Positions 25,401-37,100 of a DNA stretch of 64,000 nt are shown piece after piece. This stretch comes from Tubulanus polymorphus (Eukaryota > Nemertea > Palaeonemertea > Tubulaniformes > Tubulanidae), in contig NC_134026.1 of NCBI RefSeq assembly GCF_964204645.1, positions 3,658,001-3,722,000 of the forward strand. The letters are read 5' to 3'. The notes beneath the pieces were generated by a model, which worked only from the letters and a program-made list of their open reading frames with translations, ran no database searches and was not told where the DNA came from. Numbering within the stretch: position 1 is the first letter of the stretch; every line of letters starts with the position of its first letter. The position numbers were made by a program, and so were the translations under genes.

Positions 25401-28400
25401 ATGTGTGCTAAAATCAAACCAACCGTGAATTTAAATAAACCAGGCCCTGTCAGACACGCGAGTTAGCTTTCATATTTCGACCTTTTTTAATCAAATGTTT
25501 TAATCCACGCATCCTGTTCAACTGATTCACGTGACAGCTAAAGCGATTAATGCGTCGCAAGATCGTGGTGGAACTTATCTCCGCATATGTCTTGCATGGC
25601 TGAACTTAATTTAAGTTTGTTTTTTAAAGCCGGCCTCATTTTGCGTCCGATTCGCGATTCACCGTGTCTAAAAATGTTTGATTCGTTATTCTCGATCGAC
25701 ACTTGAAAATTGAAACTCGAAAACTACAGAATCGTAACTTTTTATAAGTCGGAACATGAAAGACCCTATTCAACGTGTACATGTATGGATAGTGGAAAAT
25801 GTGTCATAACAATTTGTGCGTACGGTTCTGTGTTCGCAGACAAGTTGAGAATTTTCAATCGCCTCACTGGCGACGCCGTCAAAAACCTATAGGTCTCATC
25901 AACTACCCTCCACATCCCATAAGTTGTCATAACATGGCAATAATACATGATAAATCGACGATTATTAAATCATACTTGTTGTCTGTCCAATTACAGCTAA
26001 TCAGGGCAACAATTATAGCCGGTTTATCAACGATTTCCCGGCGGATCGGTGGCGCTAAGGTGTAACCAAACCGTCCAGACTCGTTGTTAGCGTTGCCGCC
26101 AAACTGTTATTATCTAAGACTGGACGGGCTCTCATCGGGCCCTGAGAATGTGTCAAACGCGGCGCCGAAGTGCTACATAAAACACGTCATTAACAAAGCG
26201 TCTAAAGAGAGAGTCATTTGCGGGAGTAATTTGTACAAAAAAAGAAACATCAATTTCAGTGAATGCGCCCGCCAGCTCGGATACAGCTATCATTCTACAC
26301 ATACCGGGAATGCCTAATTATTGAAGCATCAAAAATAGAGGCTTTTTGTATAATATCTATAGTCTGAACCAACGAACTGTAACGATTCGCGATTTCGAAA
26401 GTGCCTTCATTCGAATACGTTCGATTCTGAATATCGAGATGATCGACGCATTAACTAAGCAAACAATAAAGATACATTATAAAAAAGCCAGAAAAGCAAG
26501 AAAAAGAAATTTCTCGTGGCAATCTCGTCTCATTATGACGGGTTACCAAATATCTTCAGTGTAAATCTGTTGTCTGAAAATTGCAAAAACCCAATTAACG
26601 TCGGCCACTAGACGTCATGGTCAGAATAGACCGCGTTGAGCGTTCATCGGTTTGGTAAACATTGAACTAAGCAGGTAATAATTAAGCGTGGCTCCAGCGC
26701 TAAGGCTGCCACGCCAGTAACGTATTACTTGTCAAATCCGAACTCTCAAATGTTACATTACGGATATGAAATATCCTGTAAGCGAAACTTCAATAGCGAA
26801 GTATCATGCGACGTGCGCGCGCGCTCCAGTACCACCGGCACCTTCCCGACTCCGAACAGAAATGGACGTTACCGGATATTGGATTATAACGTTTATGTGT
26901 AAACGTTTAATCTGACATTAACTCGATAATCCGAAGATTTGCTACTCGTTACTCAACGTATCACAATTTTTATTTGGTGAAACGTCAATATTGAATGTAA
27001 ATGGACGAAAAAAGGTCGAGGGCACGTGGAGCTGACACTTCCTAGTGTCGTCTTTAAGAGTTATTCTGTTAGAATCTCAGATCTGGGAACTCCTCAGATT
27101 TGGAATGATTTCGAATAAAGCAACCTGAAGACCCAGTTAAATTTCTTCATGAAATGTGTAGGCCTTAAGACCATAAATGAATTCAAAACTATTACACTGA
27201 TGTTAATTCCATATTCTTAATTTCATATTCTCCCACGTTCAGTGAAAAATCAACATTTTGTTGGTCAAGGGAGGCTGGCATATCTTGTCCATGAAAATGG
27301 CGGCTAGATCGATTTTGCTGTCGCTGTTCACATATTTAGCACATCAACGATCAGGAAGATTGGAATGGCACTGTTTTAGTAACCAAACACGGCTCCGTTC
27401 AAACGACAATCTGCTATTTCTCCGGGAAGGGATTAGGCGGATTAGCAGAAGAAGAGTACAAGTTATACCAGAAAATATCTTGTGATTTAATCCTCTTGGC
27501 GCGAAAAACTGCGTGAAAACCGACAACATCGACAGTGTAACTAATGCTACATCTTCATGTGAGACACGCAGAAGGACTTTTCTAAAAAATCTGAGGGAAA
27601 ATTCATAATCTTTACAGATTTTGCGAACTGCCGGCGGCAACGACAAGCTTTAGCTAGTAACCGGAGCGCCGTCTTATTTCCTGCAAGGATCCGAGCCCTC
27701 GGAGGCAGCATCCATGACGTGTTAGAATTCTCGCTACATGTGTGAGATCGAGTCCAACTGTTCAAGTCGCGATTGCGCCAGGGCGGTGTACGTTAACACT
27801 TAATGCCCCGAACATTGATCGAATAGGCGAAATGAGATCCGACAGTGCTTGTATAACGCTAAGTAACTTTACATGTAAACTAGGACGACCATGGAACATC
27901 AGACGATACGACGAAGACGCCTGTGTCGCCGATTGATCGGGAAACTTGTCGTCGGCATTTCGCGATTCCGTGCTTCGAATTCCCACGGTGAAAATAAACA
28001 AGCGTAGATCAAGAGACTAACCACGACGTAGACTCGGTTAACAACACCCGAAACAAAGGTAGGTTTATGAAGAAAGCTTGTCGAGCAAACCGGAGACTCT
28101 TGTTACCAAATCTGGGAGAAAGCCAGCCAATATCTGTTCTTTGATGTAACCGGTTTACATCGTGTTGCCACCAGTTCATCACTTTCCGCTTCAATCGCGC
28201 GCGCATACAAGCCTACAGTGTCCGTTAAAAAGCCACTCCGCGGAAGTAGTTTTTTTGAAATTCATTTTGAACGGGTGAAACGAATTCGTAACAAAGTGCC
28301 AAAACTGATCGATCGGATCAAAGACTACGTACAACATCTACGAGTAGGAGTGAATAGTAAAAAATAATTCCGACTTCAAAGGTCGGAGCACACCCCCTTT

Positions 28401-28680
28401 TTGACTCTCGACTGAGAGCTTAATGCAGTGGCATTAGCTGCCTACACGAAACAAAAAACAAAAACACATATTATTTTCAATAAACAATTTATTTGACTAA
28501 ACAATTCATATGTAGATTGCTACCTACATTACGTGCTGTACGTGTGCATGCAACAACGCTTTCAGTGGGATTTGCTCTTGATTTAGTTGAAATGAAATAA
28601 CAACGAGGGTCGACCAAAATGAGTTATGAAGTTAGAGGTTGTTGGGAATAGTCGCCGGTGAGTTTCATATATTGATTGGT
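25401..28680. other. Intergenic, no gene recognised
   Basis: I see no exon here. A TCACGTGA E-box palindrome lies at 25527-25534 and a pure (GC)5 run at 26815-26824. Short open frames at 25799-26317 and 27258-27646 overlap on both strands and match nothing known. A (CG)n run lies at 28196-28204. Confidence 0.55.
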
Positions 28681-28698
28681 GATAGAGACACGCTACTT

Positions 28699-28769
28699 TC
28701 AGCATGTTAGGCGACGGCGATCCGGGTCCAGACATGGGAATGTTGTCACTACAATCAGCATGTTAGGCG
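28699..28769 (+). repeat. 15-bp direct repeat, two copies
   Basis: TCAGCATGTTAGGCG occurs at 28699-28713 and again at 28755-28769, 56 bp apart. An exact 15-mer recurring this close is unlikely by chance. The intervening sequence is not similar. Confidence 0.7.
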
Positions 28770-28881
28770 GCGTAATACCTATCATTAGATCGTGTTCACA
28801 ACGAGCAAGTCAACCATCATCTGAACAGTCGATAGAGAACAACTACACTGCGCGCATATGGACGGTTCCCAGCTGAAACGG

Positions 28882-28950
28882 GCGACCCCTGGTGGTAAAT
28901 CCGGGAACTAAATGACCGGAAGGCTTGAATTTCATCCGCCCCCTGGCGTT
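28882..28950 (-). promoter_or_regulatory. Two CTCF-like motifs in the same orientation
   Basis: Read on the minus strand, 28882-28895 gives CCACCAGGGGTCGC, one base from the CTCF core CCACCAGGGGGCGC. 28937-28950 gives AACGCCAGGGGGCG, close to the same core. They are 55 bp apart with the same orientation. CTCF is widely conserved in bilaterians. Binding is inferred and the second site is weaker at its 5' end. Confidence 0.4.
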
Positions 28951-29038
28951 GACATGAGAACACAATTAGGTTAGTAACTCCAAAATGCGCAGGGTAGGAC
29001 CCCAATAATAGTACTGAACAAGAGATCTCCAATTAGTT

Positions 29039-29500
29039 CTACAAATAGTTAAGGTTGCGAAACAAAACTGTTGTGTGTAACATTCGTGGGTCCAAATCGT
29101 GGGAGACAAATTGATGATGTAACAGGGATTCCTTGAATTTTTTGTTTACACTTATAGTACCAAACATGGTGGGGTATTCTGCAATGTAATGTATGATCTG
29201 ATGTAATGGTGTAGCTGTACTGGGATCCCCTCCATAAAAGTTTGATGATCTAAAAAGTTTGGTAGGGTATGTCGGCCGAATTGTTCGTGGAAGGAAGTGA
29301 TTTCCCCCGGAGATGAATTTAACTCTCGAGATCTTAATTTTACTATCGGATATGAATGATTTTGGAATAGTGGTCTGAGCTCCGATGAAACTACGTAAAT
29401 GATCCAGGTAAAAACTAGGCTTTATTTCAAGTTTATTATGCCTTTTCCACCCGACAAAATTATGTTCGAGGTGGCGCCAACTACTGTATCGGGTCTGCAA
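29039..29500 (-). other. Orphan 153-codon open frame, coding status uncertain
   Basis: This is the longest Met-initiated open frame in the window. The predicted peptide has no signal peptide, membrane segment, zinc-finger pattern or polymerase motif that I recognise, and no intron signals stand out around it. At roughly 39% G+C, an open run this long is expected about 0.3 times per window, so it is only mildly unusual. It could be a transposon remnant, a lineage-specific gene or chance. Its neighbours are the CTCF-like pair upstream and unremarkable DNA downstream. Confidence 0.2.
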
Positions 29501-31020
29501 AATATTGTCTGGTTCTTTAAGTCCTAAACACCAAAATATATGAACTAGAAATAAATTGAAATTTTAATTTCGTCAATCCTTTCTCTCCGGGCGTGACCTT
29601 AGCACGGATGACCCGAATTCTCTGTCGTCGGCCATTTTCTAGCTCGGAGACGCTTCGTAATAACGGTTATGAGATACTCACTAGTGACCGCGGCGCATCA
29701 CGCGCGTTTATCAAGAACCACAAGAGTGTGCCTGTAAAATTATGTCTTTTTGATAAGCAATAAAACATCCCACTATAGACCTCAAACTAGCCGGCCATAA
29801 TACCAAATCGGTATTTAATAGACACAGGTTTGAGGACATATCGCGAGCCGCGTATTGTGCCGAAGACATTGTTCACGGTGAATTTAATAAATTAAATAAC
29901 CAGGAAAAGACAGAGGCGCCAACGTATAGTGCCCTATAATTATGTAGTCACCGAAGTATCGGACCAGATCGTGGTTAATCACTTGGATAATATACTAGCG
30001 GCACATGTCCCGGGTACAATGCCGGCTCCACCTCCTATTAAGCTATAAGAGTGGCTTGTTATTGACACCACCCGGCCTAGGGCGCTATGACTGGCTGATT
30101 CCAACGACGTGAAGACTCGACGCGAATCTGTCTTTATTTTGAAGTGGTAAATATTTGGAAACTGAACGATAAGCGCCACTTGAATAGAGGATTTTCTCTT
30201 CGGTCATTGAAACGAAGAAGAAAAAGACGCGGCAAATCACTCCTTGATAGACGAATAAAAATATCACCAGACAATGAATGCCGAGCACAGTTCGCAACGG
30301 GTGGCATAAATACCGACGGTTTGAATCGAATAATTTGCGAAAGTAAATCGGTTTTCAATCCCAATGATTTCCTGCTGCTTCAACCTCATAATTTACTCCA
30401 AAAAGCTCCCCTCGCCGTTGCTTTACGAGTGGTAGAAAAATAAGGAGACATCTAATAACGACAACTTCGGGCGTAGAAACATATTTCTTAAATTAATCGA
30501 TGACTTAGATCCGCAGAACTGAGACTCGGATGCGAATCGATCAATCCGCTTGTCAAAATTGCGATTCAGTAGTCGAAATATCTTCGCCGAAGCTTACGTG
30601 AAATCAATTTGAAATTGGACGTTAAAACGGAATAAACGCATTTGTTTTAAATAAATGCGAACATTAGTAGAACGTGTCGACGTTACGGGAACGCTGCGTG
30701 AAATAGTCAGCGTTTTACGTCATCGGCGGCGAGAACGACATCAATTGCGCCGACGAAATCTGATTAATGAACAATTACAAAATGTCGTTATTTCAAACGA
30801 GAAATTCAACTTATGACAAATGTATTAATTAGAACGTACGATATGTTTAAACTATCTCTATAACGAGTTGACGTTTTCACGGCGCAGCGTCGAGTCACGT
30901 GACCCGATGATTATCTCCTGCACGAGTGGCGAAGTCTAGCTTCAGTCGAGTTTACGTAGAAGGTTCAAGAGTGATTTTTTTTAAAACTTTGAAATATTCA
31001 TTGTCCTTCTTATTTATTTG
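29501..31020. other. Intergenic, candidate regulatory sequence
   Basis: No gene is recognised. The part at 30480-30960 is CpG-rich for this window and contains the 10-bp E-box palindrome GTCACGTGAC at 30894-30903, a MITF/TFE/USF-type site. Short frames on both strands at 29979-30443 overlap one another and look non-coding. Confidence 0.45.
30894..30903. promoter_or_regulatory. Extended E-box palindrome GTCACGTGAC
   Basis: The CACGTG core is flanked symmetrically by GT and AC, the form preferred by MITF/TFE and USF bHLH-zip factors. CACGTG itself occurs about as often as expected in the window, so only the extended form is notable. Confidence 0.35.
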
Positions 31021-31027
31021 ATTGGTA

Positions 31028-31111
31028 GATTTGATTTGATTTGGTGTCCCTTACAAACCACCACATCTACCGGAAGTACAATCGAAGTACAGATAATTCA
31101 ATTCAATTCAA
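31028..31111 (-). repeat. Short segment between two pentanucleotide repeats, possible SINE tail
   Basis: (GATTT)3 lies at 31028-31042 and (AATTC)3 at 31095-31111. Between them is a unique stretch ending ATCGAAGTACAGAT. On the minus strand the order is that motif, a short body, then (AAATC)n, which resembles the 3' tail of a retroposon. The family is not identified. Confidence 0.25.
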
Positions 31112-34100
31112 TATATATCTATTGTCCTTTGAGTGAAATAATAAGATGAGGAAAAGGATAACATACACGATTTATAGGAAATCATAATATGTATATTTGG
31201 GTGATTGGTCGAATTAGCAGATATTTTTGTTTAATTCGAAATTCATAAGTGGAAATTTTGGTTCCGGTTCATGTAAACACTCATTATTTCTCTATCCAAA
31301 AACTTTCATTTTCTATTACCATACGAATAATAAGAGTCGAGTCGAATAGATTTTCCTTTCGTCCCCAGATAAACAAAATATTGACAAACGACAGATGAAT
31401 ATAAATCTCGCAGAGACGGCTCTTTTTCCTTGCCGTTCGGTGCCGATCGTAAAAATGTTTTCTAACTGGCGCGTGGGGGAAGGAAACGGGAGACGCCCGA
31501 TGACCCAAACTGCATCGACTTAGTATTAATGTAATAGTGAAGTCATGTTTCGGATATTTCCGCACCTGTGTTAATTTCGACACGGAAAATTTATTAACAG
31601 TGGCCCCTTCTACGCGGGTAAGCACAAACAAAGTCGCGAACTAAGAGCTGAAACACGGGTAATTATATTTAACCGTTCACGGGTTACTAACGGCTTTCGT
31701 TCGAACAATAACGACCAAAAACACTCACATCCTCTTCCGATACAGAAATAAAAATTCATACGAATTCAATTCATCTATCTTGCGATTTCATTACATTTAT
31801 TAAAATTTCAGACAATACATCAGTTACTAACGCTCGTGATGGTGACAACGCTGATTCGAGTATCGCCTGTTACAGTCGCATCTTTCACCAACATCCGCCG
31901 CCGTCATGACAGTTAAATTTCTCAAGAAAATATAAACTGATTAGAACAAGCCGACCGGTGACTGCTACGCCGAAACGATACAGGTGTTTGTTATCCCGGA
32001 GTCGGCGTCACGATATCACCCACGATTTCAATTATTTTACCACTTACAGCTCGTTTTTGCGACTGTTCCATTAACTTTCGTCAATAATTCATAATTATGA
32101 ATTAAAGCCTTTTTAAACCGACGAAATTAAAACGCGAGTTTCGTGAGAACTGTTGTTTTCACAAGATTAAAGTTTCGGTTAATGATGGTGAATGTTTTTT
32201 TTCTATTCTTATTACAGTCACGGATTCTAAAACGGTTTTCGATGTAAAGTCCGTGTCATACGACCGAAAGTTTTCATCGTTAAATACAGCCGTGGCAAAA
32301 AGAACAAAAACAACGGTGAATTCCTAAAAGCCACCAAAACTAGTGTGAAATACTAGAATTCGGACTGCAGCATATTGACATAGGAAATTTCGATTGCAGG
32401 GGCTGAAATTACTAAATTCTAGAATAAGGGGAAAAATCCTGGTTGCTTACAGACTGAAAACCTTCGGCCACGAGAGGCTGCAGAAAGTAGGGATTAAGAG
32501 TAACCAAATGACACGAAATTAAAGCTTCGTTTATCTCGGCAATATCGAGACTGCCATTTCATTCATGCTACACCAAACCGGCGAGCTGTACAACACTTAA
32601 AACTGTTTCATCCACGCCAAATATGTTTGCGACGTTTTTCATAACCAGCTGACGCGCGGTCACCCTGGGAATAGACGCTTAATGGGTAACGGCTGTAGCA
32701 TTTACGGCGACTAATGGACCGGCGAGTTTTTACGTTTTTGTTCATAAACGCTGTCGAAAACGGGATGAAATTTTCACGTTTGACGTATTCCGCAAGGATT
32801 CCAACGTTATTAAGTTTCACGTTGAACGCCATATAACGCCGTGTACGGTCACGTATTCTATACAGCGTCAGGGTTACATCCGGTATCGGGCCCCGATGGA
32901 CGTCAATTGGCGTCATTTTCACAGTTACGTCGCTTCAAAATGGTGCATTTCTCTTTAGGTAACGACCATGAAAGTGCATTTGTAAAATGTGAGATTTCAT
33001 GGCGGATGTTTCCAGAATGGACCCATTTCAATGGGTAAAATGCGCATAATTCCGATCTATTATTCGCACGTGGCTCGAACAATTCGAAGAGTTTGTTCCG
33101 TCTTTAGGTTCATGACCCCGTGTAGCCTACTGCATCCTCGGGGGACCCCCAGGCGGAGCGCCCGACAGATTTAGTGACTGGTGCGCGTGCCCGATGTCAC
33201 GTGTCTACAGTTACTAACTATACTGTGTAGTGCCTACTCAGAATTGAAATAATCGTAATCAATCGTTAATACAGAGCCCAAAATATATTTCTATGAAAAG
33301 GTGAAGTAAACCGTGGCTAAAAGAGCATAAACTACTATCATCAGCGAATACGGAATTTTTCTCACGATTAGACATTTTATACCCCTTCAGTTTTTTCTCG
33401 TTACGCTTAACTCGTGGTCTCTCGGCGTTCTGATATTTCTGATAATCTACCGTTTTAATGCCCCATTATTACTGCGTAGAATAGTTTGTCTGGGGAGACA
33501 AATATCGCTTAAACAGGTGGCCTGATGATTACAACGGAATAAACCACGGTGGTTGATAACGCATTCGCAAGAATTATTAGTTCTAACACAATCGAGAGAT
33601 AGTGGCGTTTCTAGATATTTTAGATTATTGAGCTCGAACTTCAGGTAAGTATTTTACGATTCATCTCTATCAATTGCCGATAAAATGAAAGTAATCTCTT
33701 TCGAGTGATTTGCCGCTGGAATGTTGACACATAATAAAATCCGAAGAAACATAATGACATATTTGCCCCTTGCGGGTGTTTGACGACAAATAATTCAAAT
33801 ATATTTTATGATCGTCTGTTATTGTGCTGTGGACACTAAAGGCGGGACGACTAACATTCGCAACACTCTAGTGACCATTATCACCGATGTGTTGATTTCT
33901 GATCCTCACGGGTGTAGTGTATATCAAAAGCGGATTGCCGCCCTCGCTTGCCATAAAGTAATGGATATGATCGTTTACGGTCCGGCTCCGGCGTATTCTG
34001 TCTATACTACACATTGTTTGGTCAGTTACCTCGCATACCCTCAAAAATTCGGAGCAACCCCCAATACGTTTACTTCTCGGTGACATCTGCCAGAGCAAGG

Positions 34101-37100
34101 ATTGAAAATAATCTAACATCATTCAAAGTATATCCGAGCGGGTCGTTATTCTGTCTTCAGCATATGACTCGGCAAGTTTTTAATCGGTTTTTGGCGCTGC
34201 GAATTTAATCTACGAAAATCCAAACCTCGGGTGCTTTTTCGAAGACGTAACGAAACCAACGAGTGAATCGATAACAAAATACACGATAAACGGAAGAAAA
34301 TACATAGGATTAGGCAGACTACACTTTCAAATCTGGCATCAATCTTTGAACTAACTTTCCTACTTAGGTTTTCGGAGAAATCGGGAGGATTTGCCTCAGT
34401 CAAAAGGTGGCTTGGTATATGTATCATGATATTTATTTTACAAACTATCATCAACTCTCGTCATTCTATAACCGTAAGATGGAATTCCAATCCTTTTACT
34501 CGATAGTCTTCATAAACTTCTCCATTCGTCGAAATCACGCAAAAAATATGTCCTTTTGTTATTTTTCTTTTATCGTGTATCCCTTTGAGAATATTCATCG
34601 CAAAACGAAGCCACGGTTTAAAAATGGCCCTTGACCGAACTCGATGAAAAGACACAATTATGCAATAGATACTACGACAAAGACTCTAAACCGAATGCCG
34701 AAATAAAGGCCAACAATTCAACAAATCACAGTCGTATTTTTGTCGTTAAAACGCATACATACAAATCGTGATAAAATATTCATCGAATGTGAGCAAGCGG
34801 TTGTCGAACGCAGAATTTTAGATAGTCATGTGAGACAGGGTGACCAACCGGATATCATATGAACTCGCTGCCAACAGCGATGCTATTTTCTTGGCAGAAG
34901 TTTCCAAGCAAGTTTTACAACAATCGGAATTGTTCATCACAGGGAATAAAAAATGGCGTTCATCTTACAGCCCCCAGCAGTTCGAGCATTCTTACCGCTC
35001 ACCAATGGTTTTATCGAGCATAACAAATGATATATCCGTATATCAAAGACGACGAGTCATATTTCCCGGCTTCCACTGACTGTAGCTGCCATTTCAATTA
35101 TTTATATAGATCAGGTTCACAAAAATACACCCTCAACTGTAATCTTATCGTAAACCATAGAATTCCCGTACCCCCACACAATAAGCCAGAAAATCTGATT
35201 TCACCTCTGTTTACACAATTCATTTCTTAGATGTATGAATAATTGATTGATCCCGAGGGATCAAAAGAATCGTGGTTTTTCTAGCTTGAAATTAATGAAT
35301 TGATGTGCCGAACGCACAATATGTCTTAAGACGAGGGAGAGGATGGAGCCATTCGGGTTCTGGACGAAGGCATCAATTTCTTCGGCTAAACTCGGCATTA
35401 ACGAGGATCTTGATTTTGATGAATATTTCACGACAATCTGATGGAGAAACATTATTACAGGTTCAGATAAGAAGAAAATGATATCGAATAGGTCCGCGAA
35501 CGCTTAGCAAGCCACGAAAGACACAGATGGAATATTTGAATTATTCTATGAAGATATTAACCCACCCCGGCCCATTTTGTAGAGCCCAGTAGTGGCCATC
35601 TCAAACCGAAAAATAATAAGGTATGATGTCTTCGAAATCACACAGAGTTTGTGTTATAGTTCGCGCCCACACACCACGCCACTGGTTAATATGTGTTTCT
35701 TCATCGCAGACAACGATTGAAACAATGTTTCGGTTTCGAACACTTTGCCACGAAACAAGCCCGAAAAACGTTTTGGTCATAATGTTTATTTCGTACTATG
35801 GAGCGCTAGGCTTCACACGAGGTCATACGGCGGTACCCTGACGACCACAAACGTAATCACCGTGTGCTGATAAATTTAGGCATCTAAACCCGAGGACATG
35901 AAATAGCTGCTCGGGGATTAGAACCGGCTGAGGAAAATGACAAGTCCACGCTCATAATCTGACCTCATTGGTGTAGTTTGCTACTTCTGAAAGCTCTTAG
36001 CCGGTAAATATGTTTTAATCTAGCGTTGTTGGAGCTGTAATGCGGGTTGTGCTCGGGGAAATATCGCGTTTCACAGCTAGCAAAGACCAAGAGGTGGGCA
36101 GCTCATTCACTGCTAACGCGATCTAAGTGTTCAGGTCTCCCGCTCTCTTTTTACCCGTTTGTGCATGTGAAAGATTTGTCGACGGAACATCACTTTCCAA
36201 GACCCAAGATACCGCATAATGGCCACATTAATAACAACAACACGCTGGCACTCGAGCGGCGAAAGACCATCAAAAGTGGAAGATTGTTGGCGTATTGTTA
36301 CCATGGTTATAATCCATAAGTTCTGATCTTTTCAAATCATTTGAAAGTGATCGGTGTTTATTTAATGTAAGTTGAGCCCGTGGAACATTAATGGTCAGGA
36401 AAGGCTTACATAGGAGGCTAAACATATGTCAAGTTTGTTCCCACTTGTCACTGGGATTATTTATGTCCGGACGATTATGTTTCAACCAGCTTCGATTGGA
36501 TCATTTTGCCGGTGACCGTGCGCGCGAGGCTCAAATTTTCGAGAGAAACAATTTTTAACCGAGAAACCGTTTATGGCTACCCTTTATACATTTTACGCAG
36601 TGATTAGAATTAGATCTTTACTCCTCCAGATGTATTCATATTCATTTCATTCATCCAAAAACAACATTTCGAACAATTCCTCCATAAAAACAAAGGTTGC
36701 AAAAATTCTCCAAAATCAGATTTTCTCCTTGATAAACCATCATTTCAAAAGTACAAAAATGCCGCGTAAATTGTACTTTTATTCTCGCTTTATTGATAAG
36801 ACCTCTTCTCTAAATTACCCAAAATAAACATACGTATCTTTATAATAAACTTTATTCATTGACAAAGTTTCATATATACTTCATTTCTGTGCTTTCATAA
36901 ACGATCGATCGACAGAAATTTCTTGCCTTAGAATTTCCGCGCTGTCCCTTTATTTTTTTTTCAAAATCTAAGCTTCAGCACATTATCTGATTATTTTCGT
37001 CCGTTTTTGTCAATCTTTCTACGGCGGCTTCTCTGTCTGGCTTAAGTGTTTACTGACGGAGTCAAGTAGCTGAATTTCCTACACGCAGCAGTGATCCCTA

